DNA of 64,000 nt, from assembly GCF_003208655.1 (NCBI RefSeq), contig NZ_QKLU01000007.1, forward strand, positions 1 to 64,000. Direction: 5' to 3'. Positions 9,786 through 18,104 of the stretch are shown here, one piece after another. The position numbers were made by a program, and so were the translations under genes. The number at the start of each line of letters is the position of its first letter. Positions within the stretch are counted from its first letter, which is position 1. The DNA comes from Pedobacter nutrimenti (GTDB lineage Bacteria > Bacteroidota > Bacteroidia > Sphingobacteriales > Sphingobacteriaceae). The notes under the pieces were generated by a model. It was not told where the DNA came from, did not search any database, and saw nothing but the letters and a program-made list of their open reading frames with translations.

Positions 9786-10292
9786 ATGGAACTGGCAGAA
9801 GCAAAACAAAAGTTTATAGAGGCCTGGGGTAAGCTGGGTTCTGAATGGGGGATTAATCGTACCATGGCACAAGTTCATGCATTGTTGCTGGTTTCTCCTG
9901 AACCTTTAACGACCGAAGAGGTCATGGAAAATTTAAACATATCCAGAGGTAATGCCAATATGACCCTAAGGGATTTGATGGGTTGGGGACTGGTCGAAAA
10001 ACAACACAAAGCAGGGGAGCGCAAGGAGTATTTTTTTGCAGATAAGGATACCTGGAACATCGCCAGACAGGTTGCTAAAGAACGGAGGAAGAGAGAGCTG
10101 GATCCGGTATTGAAAATTCTTGGGGAATTGACCAAGGTAGAAGGAGACCAGAAAGATCCGGAATTTAAAACATTTAATCAATCCATTACGGATATCAATA
10201 AACTGGCGAAAAATGTGGATAAAACATTAGATACCATGCTTAAAGCAGAAGAGAGCTGGTTTTGGGCTTCTATTTTTAAAATCTTCAGGTAA
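9786..10292 (+). CDS. GbsR/MarR family transcriptional regulator
   Basis: The 168-residue protein carries a winged helix-turn-helix (EPLTTEEVMENLNISRGNAN, then MGWGLVEKQHKAGERKEYF). The long C-terminal helical region seen in the GbsR family follows. I chose the ATG at 9786; an in-frame TTG at 9771 lies inside the inverted repeat and is unlikely. The promoter box TACATTTG ends only 3 bases before the ATG, so the mRNA may be leaderless. GbsR proteins regulate osmolyte or transport genes in other bacteria; here it probably regulates itself and perhaps the adjacent permease. Confidence 0.85.
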   Translation: MELAEAKQKFIEAWGKLGSEWGINRTMAQVHALLLVSPEPLTTEEVMENLNISRGNANMTLRDLMGWGLVEKQHKAGERKEYFFADKDTWNIARQVAKERRKRELDPVLKILGELTKVEGDQKDPEFKTFNQSITDINKLAKNVDKTLDTMLKAEESWFWASIFKIFR

Positions 10293-10587
10293 GATTTTTT
10301 AAACTTCTATGTTTCAGTTTTTCTAAAAAAAAGATTAGATAAAAGCAAAAATAAGCAAAACGGCGAAGTCCGTTCAAACACAGTAGTTTATGAAACTCGG
10401 GGCTAAAGTTGGAAGTCTCTGTACTTTAGTTTTTGGGCTTAAAAAGACAGGGTTAGGTTACTAAATCGTTACTGGTTACCGCCCAACCCCGACTGATATA
10501 ACAGATTATATTTCAGTCTTTTGCACTTCTTTTCATCTTCCCTTGTAACTCATTGAAATTTAATTTTAAACATTAAACAATTGAGTT
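10293..10587. other. Non-coding gap at the left edge of the ICE (putative attL region)
   Basis: No gene is visible. It holds a small hairpin (AACGG...CCGTT near 10360) and a 7-bp stem CTAAAGT/ACTTTAG (10403-10429) followed by five T, terminator-like. Repeated GGTTAC/GTTACT words lie at about 10450-10480. Its position immediately upstream of the integrase suggests attL and integrase-binding sites. I could not identify an attachment core or its partner. Confidence 0.35.
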
Positions 10588-11916
10588 ATGGAACAGTCGA
10601 AAAGGTCAACGTTTAAGCTACTTTTCTACCTAAAGAAAAACGAGCCTAAGAAGAACGGAGCAGTTGCTATTATGGGGCGCATCACAATTGATGGAAAGCC
10701 CGCATCTTTCAGCACCAAGCTGGAAATCCACCCTGATAATTGGGATTTGAAACATGGGCGTGTATTGGGGAAAAGTACCCAAGCACAAAGCACCAATAAG
10801 AAATTAGATGATGTACGCCTGCGAATTGACAAGCATTACGAGGAATTGCTCAAATACGATGGCTTTGCTTCTGCACAGAAATTGAAGCTGGCATTTTTAG
10901 GCGTGGGCGTTATGGAAGAAGCTATTCTAAAAGTATTCCAAGCCCACAACGATGATTTTGCCAAGATGGTTGCTAAAAAGGAACGTTCCCAAAGCACCTA
11001 CGACAAATATAAAGTCGTGTACAACCATCTTTCCGAATTTATCCAGCTACGCTATTTAAGAACAGACATGGCTTTCAAAGAGCTTACCTCTGACTTTATC
11101 CGTGAGTTTGATTTTTACCTGCGTATAGACAAGGAATGCACCCACAATACAGTTTGGGTTTATACGATGCCTGTATTGCGAATGGTAGAGCTGGCAATGA
11201 AAAAGGGTATGATACGCAATAACCCTTTCGAGGATTACGAAATTACCATGAAAGAAACCGACAGGGGGTTCTTACTGAAAGAGGATGTAGAAAAGATTAT
11301 GCTTTGCAGTCTTCCCAAACCAAAGTATGAACTTGTACGTGACCTGTTTATTTTCAGTTGCTTTACCGGGCTTTCTTATGCAGACATCAAAAAACTGAAA
11401 CGGAGCAATATTCAGAATTTCTTTGACGGACACCAATGGATTATCAGCCGCAGAAAGAAAACCGATGTTTCTTCCAATGTGAGGTTATTGGAAATACCCA
11501 AGAAAATCATTGAAAAGTATTTGGGTACAACTAAGGACGAGTTTGTGTTCCCTATTCCGTCAAACGCTACCTGCAATGCTCATGTACTTAAAATCACGGA
11601 AGCCGCAGGAGTTGTAACAGAACAAAAAGTTACTTTCCATACAGCCCGACACACGTTTGCCACTATGATACTGACAGCAGGTGCATCACTTGAAAGCGTA
11701 CAAAAGATGATGGGGCATACAAACATTACCACTACTCAAATCTATGCCAAGATACTTAACGAAAAAGTAGGTATGGATATGGACATTGTTGCAAGAAACC
11801 TAAAGGCAATGGAGGTTTCATTTAGTGCCATGCAAACGGAGCCTGTTTCGCAGGAGGAAATTATTTCTAATGCTGTAATTGTTATGGATAAAGAGGAATT
11901 GGAAATTGCCATATAG
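10588..11916 (+). CDS. Tyrosine recombinase, ICE integrase (IntDOT-like)
   Basis: The 442-residue protein has an N-terminal arm-binding region, a SAM-like core-binding domain (about 125-215) and a C-terminal tyrosine recombinase domain. Visible catalytic residues are HTAR (about 351-354), the GH of MMGHTNI (about 376) and the nucleophile Tyr in QIYAK (about 384). At the usual first-Arg position the sequence reads FTGLSYADI, with Ser in place of Arg. The CTnDOT integrase is known for the same substitution. The enzyme would integrate and excise the element. It is the leftmost ICE gene and is followed by its own terminator. Confidence 0.93.
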   Translation: MEQSKRSTFKLLFYLKKNEPKKNGAVAIMGRITIDGKPASFSTKLEIHPDNWDLKHGRVLGKSTQAQSTNKKLDDVRLRIDKHYEELLKYDGFASAQKLKLAFLGVGVMEEAILKVFQAHNDDFAKMVAKKERSQSTYDKYKVVYNHLSEFIQLRYLRTDMAFKELTSDFIREFDFYLRIDKECTHNTVWVYTMPVLRMVELAMKKGMIRNNPFEDYEITMKETDRGFLLKEDVEKIMLCSLPKPKYELVRDLFIFSCFTGLSYADIKKLKRSNIQNFFDGHQWIISRRKKTDVSSNVRLLEIPKKIIEKYLGTTKDEFVFPIPSNATCNAHVLKITEAAGVVTEQKVTFHTARHTFATMILTAGASLESVQKMMGHTNITTTQIYAKILNEKVGMDMDIVARNLKAMEVSFSAMQTEPVSQEEIISNAVIVMDKEELEIAI

Positions 11917-11940
11917 CAAGAGTTTGTAACGTAATGAAAG

Positions 11941-11968
11941 AGCAGGATTTTACCGTCCTGCTTTTTTT
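11941..11968 (+). terminator. Rho-independent terminator of the integrase gene
   Basis: A 7-bp stem AGCAGGA/TCCTGCT with an 8-base loop is followed by a run of seven T, 24 bases after the integrase stop codon. Confidence 0.9.
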
Positions 11969-12057
11969 GTTTCCATATCTGACCCCAAAGCACATTTAAT
12001 GCCCTCCACACATATCTTTTCACTTAAAAGAACTTTGTTGGGTGTTCGGATAAAGCC

Positions 12058-12103
12058 TATTGAAAAATAACCCTGCATAAGCCCACACAATTATTTTTCA
12101 ATA
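12058..12103. repeat. 13-bp perfect inverted repeat with 20-base loop in an intergenic region
   Basis: Arms TATTGAAAAATAA (12058-12070) and its complement (12091-12103) flank a 20-base loop. It lies in the long gap 11969-12563 between the integrase terminator and the DUF932 gene. No T-run follows, so it is more likely a protein-binding site or RNA element than a terminator. I see no convincing gene in the rest of the gap. Confidence 0.6.
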
Positions 12104-12563
12104 CCCTTTATGTGGCTTTCACAACCACGCATTGAAAAACAGTGTTTGAATATTCTGTGAATTGGAAGTAGAATTTTCATCCACCTGGAACCATTGCCAA
12201 TGCCATCTTCATTGCTTCCACGGTTTTTTATTCAAAGAGCCAGTATGCCGTTTTGTTCCGTTTCAAGAGCAAAGGTATTTCCGTGTTCTTAACGCCGCCA
12301 AAAGGTCATGCAAGTTTGGAAAAAAATCTCCACCCTTTGGGTAGTATTTATTTTCCAAAACCTTGTGTCGGCTAAACACTAACCTTTTTCTGCTCGTGAA
12401 ACGAAACATAGCATACTCCGGCTCTTTAGACGAATAAAAAAAATGTCAGGTATGAAGATTAACAGCATTGGAAATGGTAATAGGGAAACGAAACAGCACC
12501 TCCTCTCATTACCGAATAAATCAAAAAAAATCAATTCAAAACAATCATTAAAAAATAAAAATC

Positions 12564-13637
12564 ATGGCACACAATCTAAATTTCAACAACAGAACAGGAC
12601 GTTATTCATTCTTTAGCGTAAAAGAAAAAGCATGGCATGGATTAGGACAAATCGTACAAGACTACCCCACAAGCGAGGAAGCAATAAAACACGCAGGGCT
12701 GGATTATGAAGTAGTAAAAAGTCCACTGTACACCACCGGCTCAAACATCATAGAAACTGCACAGGGTATCGAAATAACAGACAATCAACTCCACGTACCG
12801 AACTACTTTGCCAATATCCGAAGCGACAACAATGCCGTATTGGGTGTAGTGGGCAAGGATTACCATATCGTACAGAACCGTGAAGCCTTTGCTTTCTTTG
12901 ACGCAATTATAGGTGGAGGCGATGGCATATTGTATGAAACAGCCGGAGCATTAGGTAATGGAGAACGCATATTTATCACTGCAAAGTTGCCTGACTACAT
13001 CCGTGTAGGAAACGGTGATGATGTTACAGAAAAATACATCTTCTTAACAACAAGCCATGACGGTAGCGGAAGTATTACCGCAGCATTTACCCCTATCCGC
13101 ATCGTTTGCCAAAATACCTTAAATGCTTCACTTCGCAACATGAGTAACGTTGTACGCATTAAACACACCGCAGGAGCTAAACAGCGGTTAGAAAATGCTC
13201 ACAAGGTTATGGGGCTGGCTAACACTCTAAGCAACCAGTTGCAAGATATTTTCAACACATGGGCTAAAGTAAGGGTAACGGACAGAGAAATAAGAAAGCT
13301 AATCGAGTTGGCATTATGCCCTAACAAAGAAACCTTAACTCACTTAGAAAAAGGTAACTACGATGAAATTTCCACTGTGTTTAAAAACACTGTTGAAGAT
13401 GCTTTTGCGTACGCCATGATTAGCGACACACAACAAATGGACACAACCAAAGGTACATTGTTCGGAGCATATAACGCCGTTACAGGTTACTACCAAAATG
13501 TACGCAATTACAAGAGTGGGGAAGCGAAGCTGGAAAGCATTGTAATGGGTGGAACAGCACAACTAAAAACACAAAAGGCTTTTGACTTATGCACAGCCTT
13601 TGCACAAAACGGGGCAGATATTTTCAGTTTTAATTAA
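12564..13637 (+). CDS. DUF932 domain protein (phage/plasmid-like)
   Basis: The 357-residue protein matches the DUF932/TIGR03299 family: an N-terminal AWHGLG motif (MAHNLNFNNRTGRYSFFSVK onward), a central GERIFITAKLP stretch and a TPIRIVCQNTLN motif. The family is widespread on plasmids, phages and ICEs, but its biochemical role is not established. It heads a run of small accessory ICE genes and is followed at 13648 by a strong hairpin. No catalytic residues can be assigned. Confidence 0.85.
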   Translation: MAHNLNFNNRTGRYSFFSVKEKAWHGLGQIVQDYPTSEEAIKHAGLDYEVVKSPLYTTGSNIIETAQGIEITDNQLHVPNYFANIRSDNNAVLGVVGKDYHIVQNREAFAFFDAIIGGGDGILYETAGALGNGERIFITAKLPDYIRVGNGDDVTEKYIFLTTSHDGSGSITAAFTPIRIVCQNTLNASLRNMSNVVRIKHTAGAKQRLENAHKVMGLANTLSNQLQDIFNTWAKVRVTDREIRKLIELALCPNKETLTHLEKGNYDEISTVFKNTVEDAFAYAMISDTQQMDTTKGTLFGAYNAVTGYYQNVRNYKSGEAKLESIVMGGTAQLKTQKAFDLCTAFAQNGADIFSFN

Positions 13638-13647
13638 TCAATCACAG

Positions 13648-13671
13648 GCGACCGCCTTTGCAGGCGGTCGC
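13648..13671 (+). terminator. Strong hairpin after the DUF932 gene
   Basis: A perfect 9-bp GC-rich stem GCGACCGCC/GGCGGTCGC with a 6-base loop is followed by TTTAAAA. It begins 10 bases after the stop codon. The short T-run means partial termination or mRNA 3'-end protection is possible. A related hairpin lies at 14110-14138. Confidence 0.65.
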
Positions 13672-13689
13672 TTTAAAAAATATACATAT

Positions 13690-14100
13690 ATGAAAGCATT
13701 AAACAAAATGGACAATCTGGATAAAGGAACGTTACTAAGCAAACTGTTTCCCGAAGCGTTACAGGGCATTCAAAACGCAATAGAAAAGCAATGCGGTTAC
13801 TTTCTGCAAAATGAAACTGCCTTTCGTGAGGGCTGGCATCAAAAAGGGTTTTTCACCGCAGAATTTTGGTACAGACTTGTAGAAAATGCACACAAGACAA
13901 TTGAGAAAAACGACCGCCAACTATGGAAACGCCCAAATTGGTTTGCAGACCATTTCTTTGACGGACACAACTCATTGTTTACTGTACACTGTCTTATTGA
14001 GTATGCAGACAGCGAAGATTGCAACCCTGATTTAACACAGGCGATACACTTGCTTTTTGGAAGTGAGAAGCTATTAAAAATAATCCCAAACGATAATTAA
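13690..14100 (+). CDS. Conserved ICE accessory protein of unknown function
   Basis: A 136-residue protein read from the ATG at 13690. An earlier in-frame start would overlap the DUF932 gene and run through the hairpin at 13648. It is probably soluble and rich in aromatic residues (FREGWHQKGFF, WKRPNWFADHFFDGH), with no signal peptide or membrane segment. I do not recognise a domain. It is flanked by GCGACC-type hairpins on both sides, which suggests separate mRNA segments within one transcription unit. Confidence 0.65.
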   Translation: MKALNKMDNLDKGTLLSKLFPEALQGIQNAIEKQCGYFLQNETAFREGWHQKGFFTAEFWYRLVENAHKTIEKNDRQLWKRPNWFADHFFDGHNSLFTVHCLIEYADSEDCNPDLTQAIHLLFGSEKLLKIIPNDN

Positions 14101-14109
14101 AAACTACGG

Positions 14110-14138
14110 GCGACCGTCTGCAATGGCGGTTGCTTTTT
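14110..14138 (+). terminator. Hairpin with T-run after the 136-residue gene
   Basis: A 7-bp stem GCGACCG/CGGTTGC (one G-T pair) with a 10-base loop is followed by five T. It resembles the hairpin at 13648-13671 and sits just before the next small gene. Confidence 0.6.
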
Positions 14139-14151
14139 AAACTGAACAACG

Positions 14152-14343
14152 ATGAAAGTAAGAGATAAAAACGGACAATGCATTGAAGTTACCAATCTTA
14201 AAAAAGCTATTCAGCAGGCAAGTTGGTATAAAACGTATCAACACAACCCTCCAGTAGAAAGTGACAAGGAGCGGCAGGCATATTGGGCTGATATGCATGA
14301 GAAACTGTTAGCATTAAAAGTAAAACAGTCTTGTAACACTTAG
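14152..14343 (+). CDS. Small hypothetical protein, 63 residues
   Basis: This short reading frame starts at an ATG 51 bases after the preceding gene and runs to a TAG at 14343. The product is hydrophilic and begins MKVRDKNGQCIEVTNL, with W and Y residues in the middle. There is no signal peptide, membrane helix or recognisable domain. Position, strand and spacing fit the accessory ICE gene run. I cannot suggest a function. Confidence 0.5.
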   Translation: MKVRDKNGQCIEVTNLKKAIQQASWYKTYQHNPPVESDKERQAYWADMHEKLLALKVKQSCNT

Positions 14344-14430
14344 GTCGTTCCTTGCAGTCACCCACATTTATATTTTGTATTTTTGTTTATAACGGATTGG
14401 ATAGTTTTTGTTAAATTAAATGGTAGAATT

Positions 14431-14703
14431 ATGGTATCATCATTAGTCATAGGAATAATATTTTTGGTAGCAGGCTTGGCGTTACGTTATTGGATTAACC
14501 GCAGGAAATTTTACAGGCGAAGCCCTACCGGAGCCGAAGGATTTTCAAGCTATGAAAAATCATTAGCTATAAAGTTCATCGAACGTGTGGGCAAATGGAT
14601 AGCTTATGCTTTGATTATTTTCGGGCTATTGTCGCTATGGGTATATTCAAGAGAGAAGAAGGAAATAGCAACCAAAAACACGGAGGTACAGAAGCCACGA
14701 TAA
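14431..14703 (+). CDS. Small membrane protein, 90 residues
   Basis: I chose the ATG at 14431. The product has two predicted membrane helices (SLVIGIIFLVAGLALRYWI at about 3-22 and a WIAYALIIFGLLSLWVY stretch at about 55-72) joined by a basic cytoplasmic-type loop. A TATTTTTG box (14378-14385) upstream could be its promoter. Similar small ICE proteins are sometimes annotated as transporter permeases, but nothing here supports transport. A strong terminator follows. Confidence 0.6.
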   Translation: MVSSLVIGIIFLVAGLALRYWINRRKFYRRSPTGAEGFSSYEKSLAIKFIERVGKWIAYALIIFGLLSLWVYSREKKEIATKNTEVQKPR

Positions 14704-14723
14704 TCAACAACTTACTTTATTCA

Positions 14724-14759
14724 ATGGTATAGGTCTTTACAGGCTTGTACCATTTTTTT
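14724..14759 (+). terminator. Rho-independent terminator
   Basis: A 12-bp stem (ATGGTATAGGTC with three G-T pairs to its partner arm), a 6-base loop TTTACA and seven T follow the small membrane protein gene by 20 bases. Confidence 0.85.
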
Positions 14760-14862
14760 GTGCCAAACCTTACCACTCAACGCCAAACACGCCCACATTT
14801 ATAAGACACCTTAAAACCTTTCCTAATTTCCTTTCCTAACATGAAAAAGTGAGGAAAAGATT

Positions 14863-15168
14863 ATGGAAGTGATAGCAATACCGAAATCAGTTCTTAAAGA
14901 ACTGACCACAGAGCTGGATGAACTGTTACAGCGTACCACAGATGCGAGCAAAGCCTATGTAGGCATTTTCAACGAAGAAAGATGGCTGGACAATCAGGAG
15001 GTGTGCCTCATGCTTGGCATAACCAAACGCACCCTGCAATCATACAAAGACAAAGGGATTTTGTCTTTTTCAAAATTGAACCGAAAAAATTATTACAAAC
15101 TTTCGGATGTACAGCGTTTGCTTGCTCCTGATACCACACACAAAACAAATGAGTATGGAACTTTTTGA
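14863..15168 (+). CDS. Helix-turn-helix DNA-binding protein, excisionase-like
   Basis: The 101-residue protein has an N-terminal helical part and a MerR/excisionase-type helix-turn-helix with a short wing: WLDNQEVCLMLGITKRTLQSY, then the KDKGILSF and NYYKLSDVQRLL elements. Such proteins regulate excision or transfer genes in CTnDOT-type elements. It overlaps the following gene of the same type by 20 bases, so they are translationally coupled and may have arisen by duplication. Confidence 0.8.
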   Translation: MEVIAIPKSVLKELTTELDELLQRTTDASKAYVGIFNEERWLDNQEVCLMLGITKRTLQSYKDKGILSFSKLNRKNYYKLSDVQRLLAPDTTHKTNEYGTF

Positions 15169-15436
15169 TACCGATGCCGAAGAAATAGCAAACTATAAAA
15201 GAAAGTTTGAGCAGCTCCGTATCCAAACGGAAATGATACTGGAGAACTTTCGCCCGGTAATGAACGGAGAAATTTATTTGTCAGGGGATGATATTTGCAA
15301 ACTGCTGCATATCAGTAAACGAACTTTACAACAATACCGTGATGACCAAATTTTGCCGTATATACAAATAGGAGGCAAATTAATCTATAAACAATCAGAT
15401 TTGGTAACGATATTGGAAAAGCATTATATAAAATAA
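15149..15436 (+). CDS. Second helix-turn-helix DNA-binding protein, excisionase-like
   Basis: This 95-residue protein, read from ATG 15149 (an alternative ATG at 15155 is close), ends with an excisionase-type fold: LSGDDICKLLHISKRTLQQY followed by IQIGGKLIYKQSDLVTILEK. The order and spacing of elements are as in the preceding protein, which supports a paralogous pair. It ends 7 bases from the stop of the convergent DUF1275 gene. The role is probably control of ICE excision or expression. Confidence 0.8.
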   Translation: MSMELFDTDAEEIANYKRKFEQLRIQTEMILENFRPVMNGEIYLSGDDICKLLHISKRTLQQYRDDQILPYIQIGGKLIYKQSDLVTILEKHYIK

Positions 15437-15443
15437 AATGTGG

Positions 15444-16181
15444 TTAGTGATGATTTCTAAATTTCCTTTTCAGATGATAATATCGAAAGAGTAAGCGATC
15501 ATACCACAGCGCAAAAAATAATAATCCCACCGGGAGTAAAAGAGTTTGCAACTTGAAATTCGTATAAACCAGCCCCCCTATGATACATCCTAAAAAGAAA
15601 CAGCTAATAATAGCTAACTTCAAGAAGATGCTTTTATTTAACTGCATCTTTGCTGGTCGGTCTTTATAAAAGAACAACTGTGAGAGTTCAATTCCGAGGT
15701 CAGTAAACAATCCTGTTAAATGCGTAGTTCTTACTACCGATTGAGATACCCTCGTCACTAATGCATTCTGTAATCCCATAGCAAAAAGCAGAGCAGACGA
15801 TAATATAATCGAAAATTTGGGATATTCGTTTGGTACAAAAAATACTGAAGTACTAATTGCTAAAAATATGAATACTTCAATCAATATAGGTATCACATAA
15901 GAAGTTTGTGGTTTATATTTTGATACCAATTCCATAATCAGGCTTGAAACGAAAGCACCAAATAAGAAAAAAAGAATGTAAAATAAATATGCAAGAGCCA
16001 TTTTGTTATTTCTTAAAATAAGTTCTTCAGAAAAATAAGCGAAATGTCCTGTTACGTTGGTTGTTAATGTATGCAATTCTAAAACACCCGTAATATTTAC
16101 GATGCCAGCAACGCCTGATAATATGGAAGCTAATTTTAGATTATGTGCATAAGTCCGACCTTTACCCTTATGTCTAAACAT
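15444..16181 (-). CDS. YoaK/DUF1275 family membrane protein
   Basis: The 245-residue protein has about six hydrophobic helices and the DUF1275 pattern: an N-terminal GVAGIVNITGVLELHTLTTN stretch with TGHFAYFSEEL, and a central SALLFAMGLQNALVTRVSQS and VVRTTHLTGLFTDLG pair. YoaK proteins are inner-membrane proteins of unproven transport function. It ends convergent with the helix-turn-helix genes and starts the minus-strand half of the sulfur cargo region, though its link with sulfur is unclear. Confidence 0.85.
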   Translation of the reverse strand: MFRHKGKGRTYAHNLKLASILSGVAGIVNITGVLELHTLTTNVTGHFAYFSEELILRNNKMALAYLFYILFFLFGAFVSSLIMELVSKYKPQTSYVIPILIEVFIFLAISTSVFFVPNEYPKFSIILSSALLFAMGLQNALVTRVSQSVVRTTHLTGLFTDLGIELSQLFFYKDRPAKMQLNKSIFLKLAIISCFFLGCIIGGLVYTNFKLQTLLLPVGLLFFALWYDRLLFRYYHLKRKFRNHH

Positions 16182-16508
16182 TTATAAATTTTTTTTATTG
16201 CAAACTTACAAAACTGTTTTTCTAATAAGTTTATAGCCATATAAAAAGCATTTCAGCTTTAAAAATGTGTATTTTGGGCAATCCTGCAAGCAAATTATGT
16301 ATCATTATATTGTCTCTAATTTTCTATTTGATTGAATAACGTTCAGAGATATTGTTTTCGTACAGCCTTGTGGTGCTGTTAAGGATATTCGGCTAACATA
16401 GATATATCAAATTTCAAATTGGGTAAAGCTTTGTATTCAAGATTAAGCCCAATAAGACCTACATTATTGTTGTTAGCAACAATTTCTTAAACTAACCCAT
16501 AACAATAT
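16182..16508. other. Intergenic region, no gene seen
   Basis: This 327-bp AT-rich gap lies between the DUF1275 start and the end of the sulfur operon. It contains a 7-bp stem with a 4-base loop (ATTGTTG/CAACAAT, 16466-16483) that could stop the sulfur operon transcript, although no T-run follows on the minus strand. Nothing else is supported. Confidence 0.4.
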
Positions 16509-17009
16509 TTAATGCGGCAACTTTTCTCTGAAATAGCCGTAAACCCAAGTCCCTGCAACAGCACTCAGAAGCGTAACGGCAATGACGGTTGCCCCTGTTC
16601 CAATTTGAGCAAACAACGGCCCGGGACAGGCCCCGGTAATTGCCCAACCAAAACCAAAAATTAAACCACCGTAGATTTGCCCTTTATTAAACTCTTTGGG
16701 TGCAATTTTAATCGGCTCTCCATAAATGGTTTTGATGTTGAATTTTTTAATCAGAAAAACGGAAATCATTCCTGTTACAACGGCACTTCCTATTATTCCA
16801 TACATATGAAACGATTGCAAACGAAACATTTCCTGAATACGAAACCAGCTAATGACTTCGGCTTTTACGAACACAATGCCAAATAAAATTCCGACAACTA
16901 AGTATTTCAAATTATGATACCATTTGTGCTGTAAATGGCTTTCATTTACGCACATTGCGTCCAGCTCTCTTTGTGCTAAATCTTTTTCTGTATCTATATG
17001 TTGCTGCAT
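16509..17009 (-). CDS. YeeE/YedE-type thiosulfate transporter half, C-terminal-like
   Basis: The 166-residue membrane protein has four hydrophobic segments and the conserved cysteine motif GWAITGACPGPLFAQ (Cys near residue 128). In YeeE, conserved cysteines pass thiosulfate across the membrane. The protein is about half the size of a full YeeE, and the gene upstream encodes the other half-size member with its own cysteine motif. Together they would make one transporter. It is the last gene of the sulfur operon. Confidence 0.85.
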   Translation of the reverse strand: MQQHIDTEKDLAQRELDAMCVNESHLQHKWYHNLKYLVVGILFGIVFVKAEVISWFRIQEMFRLQSFHMYGIIGSAVVTGMISVFLIKKFNIKTIYGEPIKIAPKEFNKGQIYGGLIFGFGWAITGACPGPLFAQIGTGATVIAVTLLSAVAGTWVYGYFREKLPH

Positions 17010-17036
17010 TTTTGTTTTAGTTAATTTCTGTTTTAC

Positions 17037-17600
17037 TTAAAGTGAAAGAATAAAAGGCAAAATCAGGTTCGCCATAATGAAACCGCCCATCATAAAGCTA
17101 ATGGTAGCAATCAGGGACGGCAGTTGTAAATTGGACAATCCCATAATAGCGTGTCCGCTGGTACAGCCACCTGCATAGCGAGTTCCGAAACCTACTAAAA
17201 AGCCACCGCCTACCATCATTATAAAGCCTCTTAATGTAAACAGCGATTGCCAGCTCATAATGTCTTGTGGAACCAGATTATTAAAATGGGTAATGCCATA
17301 ACCTGCTAAATCTTGTGCTAATTTAGGACTAACCTCAACCGGATTGGGATTAGCCAAAAGGCTAACTGCCAATGCTCCGCCCAGAAATATACCGAATACA
17401 AAGAGTAAATTCCATATTTCTTTTTTCCAGTCATATTTAAAAAACAGAATGTTGGCAGGCACGCACGAGGCACAAATGTGTCGTAGAGATGAGCTGATAC
17501 CAAAGGATTTATTTCCTAAAATCATCAATGCAGGAACAGTTAAGCCGATTAATGGGCCTGCTATATACCAAGCCCAGGGCTGTTTTAAATATTCTATCAT
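17037..17600 (-). CDS. YeeE/YedE-type thiosulfate transporter half
   Basis: The 187-residue membrane protein ends with the YeeE signature FGTRYAGGCTSGHAIMG (Cys near residue 146) and has several hydrophobic helices. It precedes the second half-size YeeE gene by 27 bases. I infer a two-subunit thiosulfate or related sulfur-compound importer, matching the rhodanese and persulfide genes of the operon. The split into two genes is common in this family. Confidence 0.85.
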   Translation of the reverse strand: MIEYLKQPWAWYIAGPLIGLTVPALMILGNKSFGISSSLRHICASCVPANILFFKYDWKKEIWNLLFVFGIFLGGALAVSLLANPNPVEVSPKLAQDLAGYGITHFNNLVPQDIMSWQSLFTLRGFIMMVGGGFLVGFGTRYAGGCTSGHAIMGLSNLQLPSLIATISFMMGGFIMANLILPFILSL

Positions 17601-17607
17601 TCTTAGT

Positions 17608-17901
17608 TTATGTATTTGCTATAATCAGTCTTTCTAACTCGTTTGCGGGCACAACGCTCGATTGTCGCCAAAGCGGTTTCCCGTTTTTAAATAAGATAAG
17701 CGTGGGTACGCCACGTACCTGATAAGCTGATGCAGCTTGAGGGTTTTTGTCTACATCAATTTTTATGATGTTTGCATTTTCGCCAACACGTTGCTTTACG
17801 TCTTCCAATATTGGCGACATCATTTTGCAGGGGCCACACCAAGTGGCAAAAAAGTCCACCAATACAGGTTTGTCCTGATTTATTATTTCCTGAAATGTCA
17901 T
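17608..17901 (-). CDS. trxA: Thioredoxin
   Basis: The 97-residue protein is a complete thioredoxin fold with the active site FATWCGPCKMM (about 18-28) and the cis-proline loop VRGVPTLILFKNG. It has no signal peptide, so it acts in the cytoplasm as a disulfide reductase. In this operon it probably releases sulfide from persulfides formed on rhodanese or OsmC cysteines. Its start overlaps the upstream DUF6132 gene by 4 bases. Confidence 0.95.
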   Translation of the reverse strand: MTFQEIINQDKPVLVDFFATWCGPCKMMSPILEDVKQRVGENANIIKIDVDKNPQAASAYQVRGVPTLILFKNGKPLWRQSSVVPANELERLIIANT

Positions 17902-18104
17902 GCTGTTTTTTTTCTGCTTTTTTGAAACATTGAGAATAGAAGGCCACCCATAACTGAACCGTATAAGCTACTGTTAATAGGATTTGAAGTAATAGCACAT
18001 TGCCCCGAATTGCAACCGACCGTTTTCCAATAGAGATAACCTGCCAATGCCCCTGCAAATACGCCAACTATTGTGAGCAGATTATTTTTAGCGAACTTCT
18101 TCAT
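17898..18104 (-). CDS. DUF6132-like small membrane protein
   Basis: The 68-residue protein has one or two hydrophobic helices (LLTIVGVFAGALAGYLYW and YGSVMGGLLFSMF) separated by a two-cysteine segment GCNSGQCAIT. That layout matches small DUF6132 proteins found with rhodanese and thioredoxin genes in Bacteroidota. The cysteines could carry sulfur at the membrane, but this is inference. It overlaps neighbours on both sides, indicating tight translational coupling. Confidence 0.75.
   Translation of the reverse strand: MKKFAKNNLLTIVGVFAGALAGYLYWKTVGCNSGQCAITSNPINSSLYGSVMGGLLFSMFQKSRKKTA

Noticed and set aside
10293..10587. tRNA gene as ICE insertion site
   Set aside because: No cloverleaf or GGTTCRA-type T-loop could be found in the gap.
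12162..12344. 60-residue reading frame in the gap after the integrase
   Set aside because: Composition is not protein-like, there is no ribosome-binding site, and it lies in a repeat-containing non-coding region.
16345..16368. Possible fourth copy of the 20-bp Crp/Fnr-type site (CGTACAGCC...)
   Set aside because: Only the GTACAG part matches; the TGTGAC half is missing.
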